Source of the DNA: Suillus spraguei | Taxonomy: Eukaryota > Basidiomycota > Agaricomycetes > Boletales > Suillaceae | NCBI GenBank assembly: GCA_016800925.1 | Contig: JABCPU010000115.1 | Location: 112,210-176,209, forward strand | DNA length: 64,000 nucleotides | Direction of reading: 5' to 3' | Shown: positions 37,201-47,340 of the stretch, one piece after another | Layout: each line of letters starts with the position of its first letter | How positions within the stretch are numbered: position 1 is the stretch's first letter | Made by a program: the position numbers and the translations under genes | Notes under the pieces: model-generated | The model's database searches: none | What the model was told of the DNA's origin: nothing | Seen by the model: only the letters and a program-made list of their open reading frames with translations

Positions 37201-38019
37201 GCCATTCAACCATAAAAATGCGCAATCAGAAGTATTCCATGTCTTAAACTCGTCGACATGGAAAATCCAACGACCGGTCCCGAGGTTTCGCTGAGTATGG
37301 CAGGTGACGTGCTTTTCAGTACAAGACACTGGATCCATCCATTCAAGGAACTTTCGACGTTCCTTGTCTATGTACATTGAACAAGATGAGACAGTAGCTA
37401 GCAGTAAGTTGCCCACCTTTCTTGTCAGCCTCGTGCACGTCTTTCAATTCCTGGACTCCTCGGCAGACTTCTTTGACTCCTCGACCGACCTCTTTAACAC
37501 CTTGACTGACTTCCTTGACTTCTCGATCGACTTCCTTGAGTGTGTTCCTGGCGTTGCGTTAGCATTAGCAATCCTTACGAGCGAGTGAACTGACCATGAG
37601 TCGATCGCTAGAACTGTTGTGATGTCGCGATAAAAGCCTCTCAATCTCTCAGCAATCGCCGCCGCTTTCTTTTCCTTGAATGGCCACAGCAATTTAGATA
37701 TCTTGCCCATTTTTTTGTTCTCCAAGTCCTGTTCGTTTGGTAGAAGCTTCGTCAGTTCTCCCTGTAACTTTGTGACCGGTCCATCTTCGACCATCAGTTT
37801 CGAAAGCACAATGCGGAGATTATCTGGAAGAGAGGGATCTTTCTCGATCTCCGTAACGGTAGTCAGAAGTCCGAGGATTGAACTGAGCTCATCAAGCAGA
37901 GTTTGGCAGGACGAGTCAGCGTTGCGAACGGAAGCAACATATTTATACAAAAGAGTTGAAGCTTGGGCTATCGCTTGAATAAGCTGAATAATGGTCGCTC
38001 CACTGGTAATGGGATCCAT
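34287..38019 (-). pseudogene. NLR copy 4, frameshifted
   Basis: Start MDPITSG at 38019. The HeLo-like domain and the coiled-coil exon are intact and give the clearest heptads of the family (VDREVKEVSQGVKEVGRGV then QELKDVHEADKK). LEWMDP...GTGRWIFHVDEF follows, then the micro-exon 37122-37146 (GQPGHGKT) and Walker B VLVIDALDECKDY. Single-base losses occur near 36585 (NACHT), 36150 (winged helix), 35230 (ankyrin-like part) and 34436 (C-terminal module). The gene ends VYRGPLP at 34287-34289. Without these losses it would be a full-length NLR like copy 2. Confidence 0.75.
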
Positions 38020-38585
38020 CTGGGGGTGGAAAGTATAACACCAGGCCCTGAGCAGCAGCACTGTGTTTTGAATGAACACGTGCAACGTTGAAAACACGAT
38101 GCAGTGATGGCATTGATTATCGATAAGGATGCACTGTACATATACGTACTGGGAACTATAGTGAGCATCCAATGAGGTATCTTTTCAGAAGCTGATCGGA
38201 ATGGAAGGGTCGAAAGTTAGCACAGGTTGCCACTGAGTCGCACTGCGTCACACGCTCCGTGACGCTTGTGAGCTCAAAATAGTGCTAAGCTTGAATTTTC
38301 TTGATTTGAACTTGCACGGTCTCGACTATAGGAATTATTTTGTGCAGCTATGCTCATTCATACTATGGAGTAGTTCAGTTTGAAATGATTCCAGCTTGCT
38401 TACTGATTGGGAGCGCGGCAAAACCTATTAATCTGGGAACAACTTGACTTGCGTGCTGATACTTTCAAGGTGATGGAATGGAAGGGCCTGCCGGATCGAC
38501 TTCATGATAAGCATATAAACTCATTCCTGCCATCTAGCTGCTAACACCACCAAAACACTAGATTTAGCATAACTACATAGTAGTA
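38020..38585. other. NLR copy 4 upstream region
   Basis: The first ~150 bases resemble the 5' flanks of copies 2 and 3 ('caacgttgaaaacacgatg', 'gattatcgat'), so a shared promoter is likely. No other feature was seen up to the stop of the membrane protein gene. Confidence 0.45.
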
Positions 38586-40242
38586 CTACCAATGCGGAAA
38601 AAATGCGGTCCAGTCTACTGCATCATACACGCCAGGAGGGAGTGATCGAAAGCTCAAAATCATAAGTACAAATATTGTAATGCGCGCAAACATATACGAG
38701 AGAGCGCCGAGAATTGGAATGAGATATTTTTCCACATATAGCATGGCCTGTATAAAGTTGCGGGGGTTGCGCCCCTGACGCCTACGAGAGCCAGCTACAA
38801 GAGATATGATCTGCATCGGTGCACATGCCATTATAAGGGAAGCCACACGCCATAATATCAGCTCAGCATGTCTCTGAAACAAGAAATTCCAACCCAGACA
38901 ATGTATCCCTCCAAGCAGCACCCCGCTGTAACCGCCAATCAAAACTGGCACAGTCTCACTCATTCTCGCTCCGAATAGCGGCACTATAATCCTTTTGAGG
39001 TCTTTAATGAAACTCGTGTTCTGATCCACTGGCACTTGATCTGTCATGTCATCCCGTCCCGTGCTATGAGAAACCATGGTAGTATTACTGTTCCCACCGT
39101 AGCCACCTAGAGATGGGACTCGACGTGCTTGGACAGCATGACGGGACACAATCGCGCCCATACCCATAGCACTCAGGCAGGGATAGATGAGGTAGAATAG
39201 ATAACGAGAACAGCCTACGCGGCTAAATCTTGGATCTGCCTCACTAGAACATTTATGAATCAGAACAATTTCAGGCAAGCATGCCGACACAAACCTACTC
39301 ATAAGTCAAGGTTGGCGGCAATGTTGTTGATTTCCAATGAACAATGTAAGGACGTCCCACATCCTTAGGCTTCGTCCACCATAATATATAGGCGCTGAAA
39401 GCCAGAATAGCTATAGCCAGGGTGTCGATTTCGAGGAGCGTTATCGGAAGGTTCTGGATACGACGAGCGATGAGCTGGAGAACGAACCATACGAGCTGAA
39501 GAATGGCGACGCCCTTGGATAATACGTCACCCTTGCTTCGGTCTTTGATGTCCTCCTTCTGGATTTCAGGCATGTCCACAGATTCCTCGCGAATGAAATG
39601 CATGAGTTCATCGGGCGTAAGAGTGGCTCGCGGCTCCCGATCGACGTAGAGCATGAACCCACCCATCCACGCAAAGAACCCATGAGTCACCGTCCATTCT
39701 GCAAAGATATCAGCTGTGTGTTCGGAAGAATTCAAATGCAACCTACCTTCAAACTCTCCAGGTCTGTACGCGTTTGAACTTCCACTTGATTCCAGGAATC
39801 TGCCACGCAAAGGAAGTTCCACGTCTGAACTTTTGTCATGGGCTTTGGCAGGCCGTGCACCCAAGGCACCATTGAACTGCTTTTTAGCTGAAAGAGCGCT
39901 GTAAAGTTGCAGCGAGGCCCAGGTGAGAATGAGTTCTGGGGCGATTAACATTGTGAACATGATGAGAATACGACGAAAGAAAATGGCCAGTTTCTTCTCG
40001 TTCATGCCCGGAATGTTCGGATGCATGGCAGTCCATGCGCACGCAAATAAAGTTATGCCACAACTCCAGATGATGTCCCACAAAGTTCGGGTGTCATTGT
40101 TGGGCGGAGAGTTGCTGGCATCGAGTGTAAGAATAAAGGTATTGTTGAGACCCGGGAGTGAAGCACGAACAAATGGAATGCAGAAAAGGATAGCATAAAG
40201 TAAGAGGATCATGGTAAGGTTGAGGGCATGGCATTTGTTCAT
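38586..40242 (-). CDS. Multipass membrane protein, conserved fungal family of unknown function
   Basis: The first exon begins MNKCHALNLTMILLLYAILF (an alternative start Met is at 40212) with a signal-like helix. It contains the family hallmarks TRTLWDIIWSCGITLFACAW, HPNIPG, LIAPELILTWA, VTHGFFAWMGGFMLYVD and DRSKGDVLSKGVAILQLVWF, then LLEIDTLAIAILAFSAYILWW. A 48 nt intron is likely at about 39700-39747 (GTAGGT...TTTGCAG), joining FE to EWTVTHGFF. A second lies at 39244-39298. The second large exon adds hydrophobic helices and ends AVDWTAFFPHW, stop 38586-38588. This type of protein is widespread in fungi without assigned function. The frame is intact throughout. Confidence 0.8.
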
Positions 40243-40301
40243 TCTGCCGCACTCTTTTGAAGGATCGCCACGCGTATCAATTCATCCACGATAAGCCAGA
40301 A

Positions 40302-40520
40302 TCAAGCACTGGCGCTCAGGCACCTATGCAGTAATACTGTAAGCTTCAAGGCTACCGTGATCATCGACGTAGTGGTGGTACATATCCAAAGCGGTATGTC
40401 AGACATACATCGATTCACCTGCTTGAATAGTATCATTATCGTCTGGCCATACAGAATACAGGTCAGAGCGGTTACAGCCAGTGTGACGATTTCAAGCAAG
40501 GTTGGACCGAGCTAACTCTG
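40302..40520 (-). pseudogene. Relic of the same membrane protein family
   Basis: A short minus-strand piece reads LGPTLLEIVTLAVTALTCIL, matching LPITLLEIDTLAIAILAFSA of the neighbouring gene. It points to a former tandem copy of which only the fragment around this helix survives. Confidence 0.5.
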
Positions 40521-41059
40521 TCTGTCCGAACAGCCCGTTCACGATGTTGATGTATTGATGGAAATTGAATATTGATGGTTGTCAAGGTATTCACGTTTCT
40601 TCGATTAGGCGGATGTAAATGTTATATCTATGCTGCATATGATGCACAGGAAGTCGCAGTGCGCACTGATGTTGTTCCTTATTAGCAAAAGCTTGACACG
40701 TGCACCGCGCACGGCCTCAGTGACCATGAACTGATGTTCACAACTTTTATCTTCTCTGCAAATATCTCCCGTTTGAACATTTGGTCTCACACTGCTACAC
40801 CCACCTATATGAATTAAATACACAGAAGAAGTTCTCATGATGCTCCCTGTTTTGACTATCCCTCTTCTTTGCGTCTTTCGCCAGTGTGCCCTGGAAACTA
40901 ACTCGGAGAGGAACCCTGAAAGGACCGCACACAAAATCAGAGGGCATTAGAACCATTGGAAGAAGGGTCGACTCCGTCCTCTGGTGATCCTCGAAAAATG
41001 AAACCTCGCGTCTTCTGTGCTCTATTGTCATTATGATACCAGGCATTTTGTGATAGGCA
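40521..41059. other. Spacer
   Basis: No convincing coding, RNA or repeat feature recognised between the membrane-protein relic and relic 5. Confidence 0.4.
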
Positions 41060-41890
41060 TTTTCTGGGCCGACGTCTTGTCAGTCAGTGTCAATGTCAGG
41101 CTACCTGGCTGATGTCTGTGTCACAGCAGTCGGTGACGTCCTAACCACCTTCTGTGGTTAACGTTCACTTCTAGTGTCGACAGCTATCGACTTTTTACCA
41201 CTTGATACCCATATTACACCTATGATGCAAGAAGGGATTAATTTCTCGTTGCGTTTTATGCTTTTTATGAGACTCAGCCCTGCAGGTGCATTTCTCATCT
41301 AATTTCGTGTTACGTCTGCTCATCACTCACTTATAGCCTGTCTAAAGCTAGCGCCTCACTTTTTTCGATCCTGACACGCCTCAAATACATGCAATCTGTC
41401 GCATTCCCGTATTCACCAACATTGTTTGGTCCTCCATCTCAAATACTCCAATCCTCGAGACTTACTCTATGAGCCCAACCATCTGTACAATTGCCAAGTT
41501 CCCAATGTCCCTCGTTTCAAGCGTCCTACAACAAGCATCCTCTTCCATCCCCTCAGCAGTGGCTCCCAGGGTTGTTTCAGCTTCGGGCCACAATGCCACA
41601 AGATCATGTTTTATTTGAAGGTATCACAGTGGGATATAGGAGAAGTAGGCTTCTCAACGACAGAAATACCGGGAGCGGCATGGAATATATAGTGTTTAAT
41701 CTCTCGATCAACACCTTGCGTCACAATAGGGATATACTGGATAGCAACAGGAAGCATGGAGCAGATGTGAATTGGGAAGAGTGATCTGTGTACTGAAGGT
41801 CGTATCCTCGACCGTGTCATCAAGTCTTTCTTTCTTTTTCTTTCCTATCTTTACCTTTCCTTCCTTGCTCCTTCCTTGGGTTTAAGCTTT
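41060..41890 (+). pseudogene. Relic 5 of the Gln-rich gene's 3' end
   Basis: The most complete relic. It has 'gtcacagcagtcggtgacgt' (compare 'gtcccagcactcggtgatat' at 270), 'aaccaccttctgtggtt' (as at 295) and 'atgatgcaagaagg'. Further right are 'caagcgtcctacaacaagca', 'gtttcagcttcgggccacaa' and 'gtgggatataggagaag'. Stops and shifts occur throughout. It sits beside the 3' end of NLR copy 5. Confidence 0.75.
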
Positions 41891-42380
41891 CGAAAGACAT
41901 GCCCGCCACTCCCAGCATGCCCGTATTGCGCAAATACTCCTTGTCAAAAGTCATGCCCTCATTCTTGCGATGTGATGTGCACGTCTGCGACCGTGGCATC
42001 TACGTAGATTCATTTCTGCTTGTCTCATCTCCTTTTCACCCATCAGCGATATTAATGCAAGTGATTTAATCATTTGAGCGATACGGTGAGTATCAAATAG
42101 CCTCCCCTGGCTGTGGTAGTGAAGGTAGAGGTTGGGGGTTGCATGAATTCAGACGTAGTGACTACTGAGAGGCAGTTATAGCCAGCGATTGCAAAGCCAG
42201 TGTGATACGTATTTCTACCACCTCGAATAAGGTCAAAAGATGCGCCACCATGATAGATAAACACCTACACTAGCATACATCTTTTCATGGCCCTAGATAA
42301 TTGATGACCGCTTGCATAGTATCCTGCCTGTAAAGATGACGATACCGGATATTTGAGAAGAATTATTACAGACCTCAAGA

Positions 42381-45300
42381 CTAAGGTAAAGGACCTCTGT
42401 AGATGGCGAGAACGAACTCGACCACATTTCCAAAGACGAAAAAGCTCTGCGTGTCGTGGGACACCTGAAGAAAAAGGGAGGTGCCAGTCTCCGAGTCTTT
42501 GTCTTCGGTTAACTGCCATAGCATCCTGGTAACATCGTTCCCTTGCTGATAGTGGAAAAAGCGACGAGAGACACGCTGCCTCTTTTGCCCCCATGCAAAG
42601 TTGAACTTGAGTCCAGGGTAATCATCTTTTTGGGAGTCTTGGACTTTCTTTTGAAGTAACTGATTACAATATGGAAGGTCGGCGTCAATGGACTGCCGTA
42701 CCCCAGTGTATTCTGCGCCAATCGTTAACTTATGTGGCTGGGTGAAAGCGGTTGGTACTCACTTGACAGTCCGCTATCGAGAATCGCTGAAACAACGACA
42801 GCACAAATCGGATTGGGGTTTTCGCGGCCAGCAGCGATTGCAACTGAAAACTCGATGGTTTTGGATTGCTGTCTAGCATCATAAATGACCTTCCCCATAA
42901 TTCTGGTGCACGGTTGATCGGCAGCAAGAATCGCTGCTTGAACCTTTGGAAACCACGTCTTGCTTGTAGCCCAGCTCCATTTGTCTGGAAGGAGAGCCGC
43001 TGTTGCTGACAGCCCTGCGTTGCGCTCGAGGAGGAATCTGACGATGTCTTCCAACCCTCCATCAAGAGCAATGTGTAACACTGTCCTTGTAGTCCAGTCC
43101 TGCAAAGAAAGATTACAAGGTGGTTCAACGAGCACTTTTACAATGGATAGCAATTTGGAGACTCCGAGGAACCAATCGGTCGAGAGGAGATGATGGAGAG
43201 GGGTAGAACCAGCGGCAACGACATTCACGTCCGCACCACGTTGACGAAGTTTGAGGATTGATTTAGGCGATGGTGTTTTCGCTCTAACAGCCATGCACAG
43301 AAGGTTGCTTGGTAAGTCGACCTCGGTTTGTGACAGCAAGAAATCCACGGCGAGTTCGCTTCCAGTCACAACTGCCCACGAAATTGGAGCATGCAAGCCG
43401 ACAGTGATGTATTGGCCATAAAGACAAGGGTCGAAGTAAGAAAGCTTGTTGAGATCGACGCCCGCCTTCAGGAGAATGCTTAGGCAGTTAGGACTCATGG
43501 CTATGGCGAAACCCAAGGGAGAACCCCAACCAGGGGCAATATCCTCGTCCAATAGATGAGGGTGCTGCTTGATGACGAATTCGACCATCCACGGCTTTCC
43601 GTGTTCAAGCGGGATGAATAGGAGTGAGGGCAAAGTCACAGTAGCGCTCAACCATCTATCAGTAGTAGGTTGTATTCTCGACAACTCGAGGCCCGTGCCT
43701 TTTAATTCAAACACGTTTTGATTTGCAAGGACGCGATGTTTTTGGGTGTTTCGACGAAACTCCAAGTTCAGCCGTGACAGGGCATCCATAATGCGAGGTT
43801 CCTTGTCCGACACATGTCTAAGGTGCTTCCATCCTAGAATTGCATAGCTCAGCAATGGATAGTCTTTGTTGACATCAGCAACCTGAACATCAGCACGACT
43901 TGCAAAAAGCCATGAACGTTGCAATCCTGGATGCGTGCCTATACAAATATCAGTTTCTTAGCTTATATATGTGAAAGGTAGTATTCACCTTTTGCGCAAA
44001 TCTCATCCACGAAGTCACATAAGACATACCTAATCAAGAGCTCGCAGATCCGTGCGTGCGTGTCTGAGATTGATTTGAAGATGTTATTCGGACGACGACT
44101 GACGAGATATTCCTTATTGCAAGGAGCATCAGCGGGCCAGCAGGATAATAAAAATTAACACATCATACTTTGACACTATAACGAGATAGCGCGACGACAC
44201 CAGTTTTCTCGTTGTTACAAGGCTTCCACATGCAGCCACGATTTCCATAGGGTTCATAACGCCAAGGTTCTCGTTGAGACTCCCCCGCCCGAATTCGATC
44301 ATCATCGCTTCATTGAGCTGGTCAAACGTCAAAGGGGTGAATGCGCCGACCAGCAAAAGCAGGCAACGCTGGGCAATCAGGCCATCGTCTTTCCCTCTTT
44401 CTTCGATGGAATGAATGATCCTGTCGTACGTTTCGTATAGCCCTGCTGGAAGGTCATCGAGGGCTTTCCGAATACTGTCAGGTCTTTTGCACGTCATAAT
44501 GACATCGAGTTGATACTGAACCCAGCGAAGCCTGCGCGTATAATACGGCGATCAATTTCCTAGGAACGAGCACAAACTACTTTACTTACATTCCCTCAGC
44601 CTTGTCTAACAACTTCTCTAAAATTGTTTTCTTCAGCGCGTGGGGTAGGCGTGAGAGACGCTTCTGATTCTTCAGCTGCTCCGTGATGTGCGCGCATATA
44701 TCCGCTTTCATCTGTTCTGCGCTGTCCTTCGGTGACAAGGTAGGGAGATCATTAAAGGCGTCTTGGATATCTGGCTCGCTTCTACCGGTGACGAAAAGTC
44801 GCAACGGAGCACCTTCGACAAGGCTCATAAGATGTCTGACCAGGTCGGGGTAGTCCTTGCATTCATCCAAGGCGTCAATCACGAGGGCTGGTCGGTCAAC
44901 TAGGGTGGACGCTTCAATAAGAAGCTTTCGTAGAAATCCCATATCTGTGGGATACGGCTTCGCATCGCATTCTTGCTGCCAGAGGTTTCGCAGAGAATCA
45001 AGGTCCCTTTTTGTGTTTGATGTTTGCTACTCGCCTATCTTTGCGATCCAGACTTCTTTAGATTGTTGAAGCAACTGAACAATCAAGGAGCGCAATACTG
45101 CAACCGCGTTTGTCGTCCTGTCGTCTCGAAAATTGCAATAGAAGTAACCGAGCGTTTGTGGCTTTGCGTTACCGCCACCTTGAATTTCGTCTACGACAGC
45201 TGAGCTAAAATATCACAAATCAACGTGGGCTCTGGAAGCCCTCCAGACGAATCTAAACATACGCAAGGACGGTCTTTCCGTGTCCAGCTGTTGCGAGTGT

Positions 45301-46147
45301 CAACGACCTATAATCAATGACAAATGATAGAACTAACGCTGGCCATTCAACCATAGGAATGCGTGATCTAGGTTGTTCTAAGTCACACACTGATCATTTT
45401 GGAAAATCCAACGACCGGTCCCGGTGTTGCGCTGACCACAGGAGGTGGCATGCTTTTCAGTACAAAACACAGGATTCATCCATTCAAGTAACTTTCGACG
45501 TTCCTCAGCTATGCACGTTTGAACAAGTTGAGGAGACTGACAGTCAGCGACTCACCTCGTTGGCGTATCTTTTGTGCAACAGAATCCTTTTTTAATTCTT
45601 CCACTCCCCGGTTACCTTCCTGGAGTGTCCGACCGACTTGCTGGAGTTCAAGCTTGACTTCTTTGAGCGTATTCCTTGTGATGATATTAGTTTTAGCGAT
45701 CATTACAGGCAAGCAAGGTTACCATGTGTCGATTGCTAAGATGTTTGTAATCTCGCCACAGTAGTTTTTCAATCTATCGATGATCGCGCCGGCTTCTTTC
45801 TCCTTGAATGGCCACGTCAATCTGGGAATCGTCTTCATTTTCCCGCTCTCCAGGGCCTGTTCGTTCGGCAGAACGCTTTTCAGTTCCACCAGTAAATTTG
45901 CAACTGGTCCGTCTGGGGCCATCAGGATTGAAAGTGCATAGCCGAGATTGGGTGGAAGAGAGCCATCCTTCTCGATCATCATAACTGTGGTGAGGACGCC
46001 ACCGACTGCGCTGAGCTCATTAAGCAAACTCTGACAGGACGAGTCGGCGTTGCGGACGGAAGCAACATATCTATTCACAAGAGCTGAAGCTTGTGCTACT
46101 GTTTGAACAAGCTGAAGAATAGTGAGACCGCTGGTGATGGGATCCAT
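42381..46147 (-). pseudogene. NLR copy 5, with nonsense codons
   Basis: Start MDPITSG at 46147 (the most diverged HeLo-like domain: LVQTVAQASALVNRYVAS). The coiled-coil exon is intact (VKLELQQVGRTLQEGNRGV). In the next exon a conserved Trp codon is TAG (45378-45380). The micro-exon 45263-45287 gives GQPGHGKT. A second TAG at 45027-45029 replaces a Gln. Walker B is ALVIDALDECKDY. A four-base loss near 44215 shifts the winged helix. The ankyrin-like block (43924-42725, ~400 residues) is open and the last exon ends IYRGPLP at 42381-42383. The C-terminal half therefore looks better kept than the N-terminal half. Confidence 0.8.
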
Positions 46148-47263
46148 CTGAACGGTGGAAAACGAAACACTAGCGCCACAGCGACTTTAAATAGGCGCAT
46201 GATAGTCCATTTACAATGCTGAGGCCCGACTTAGAGGGATCCATCGATTATTGATAAGGACGGATATGAAACACGCGAGGATTACCGATAGATGAATGAG
46301 TATAGGGCAATACGATCGAGCTGCAGGAATAGAAATTTCCACCCAGGAGTAGCATGATAGTTTAGATGATAATCTAGGAAGCACACCATGACGCACCCTT
46401 TATTTGCGACTTTGGGAGTATCCTGGATCCCCAATTTAAAAGGGCTCAGGCCCCTTTCCGAAGGGTCAAACACGAAGCCGCTGGCATTACGGTCCTGATA
46501 CCCAGAAAGGTATATGAAATCCAGGCTTTCTCCAAGTACCCTTGCCCATTCGCTTCCAATATTTGATCTATCCCACCAGCAAGTCAGAGTAATACACCGT
46601 CAAGGAACACCATAATCGCTCACTCCCGGAAATTCGCAAACGAGTAAAGCGGATACGGCGCTCGCCTGTGGACAGTGGAAAACGCCACCCTGCCAGTAGC
46701 TCCGTGTTAAGTCGAGAACAGGCTACATATTTGTCCCTGCATGGGCGCCTATTGTATATGATCGATAAGACTGATATGAGCACGAATCAGGAAGTATAGT
46801 GAGAATATCTCCCAGGTTATTAGGCACATCTGAGTTCTGTTGTCCTTATTCAGTGAAAGACCTTAGACCATTAATGACGAGGTGGAACTACTTACTTACT
46901 GATCAAGCAGTGGTCGATTGACCTTAAAGTAGGATGAGATAACCAAATGATCATTGACTCGGTTGAGTACAAATCACTCAGGCTGGAGCCCCAAAGGCTC
47001 CTACTCTACTAACTGAGGATGTTGTCGACGATCGAAAAATCACTTCCTCCAGAACGTCAATAGTCGACCAGCACCACTGAGATAATCATTTTACATGATT
47101 CTCGGCACCTCGATACAAAGCAATTGAACCGGATTCGCAATACAGATGGCAAGAGTTTCAAATTATTTGGTTACCACTCGAAGTTGAACAGCGCAACAAA
47201 AACACTTTGAACCTCGGGTTAGGGTTATAATTTAGGCGGATCCTGGCAAAAAGTGTTTGATTG
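46148..47263. other. Boundary between NLR array and housekeeping block
   Basis: The first part is the upstream region of NLR copy 5. The rest contains only short, unconvincing open frames and no recognised repeat. The right end is the 5' region of the cohesin gene. Confidence 0.4.
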
Positions 47264-47289
47264 ACGCGTCCACGCGACTTCGGACGCGT
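47264..47289. promoter_or_regulatory. MluI-cell-cycle-box cluster upstream of SCC3
   Basis: ACGCGT occurs at 47264-47269 and 47284-47289, with ACGCGA at 47272-47277 between them, 52-77 bp upstream of the start codon. ACGCGT is the core site of the MBF G1/S transcription factor in ascomycete yeasts, where cohesin genes are MBF targets. Use of the same site here is an inference. Confidence 0.55.
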
Positions 47290-47340
47290 TCTTGTTCTTC
47301 TCAATACTCACTTCACTCCGCTATCCAACTTTCTCAAAAA

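Noticed and set aside
40600..41046. Overlapping minus-strand open frames that might be a small gene
   Set aside because: Sequence is not family-like, frames overlap inconsistently and no intron joins them.
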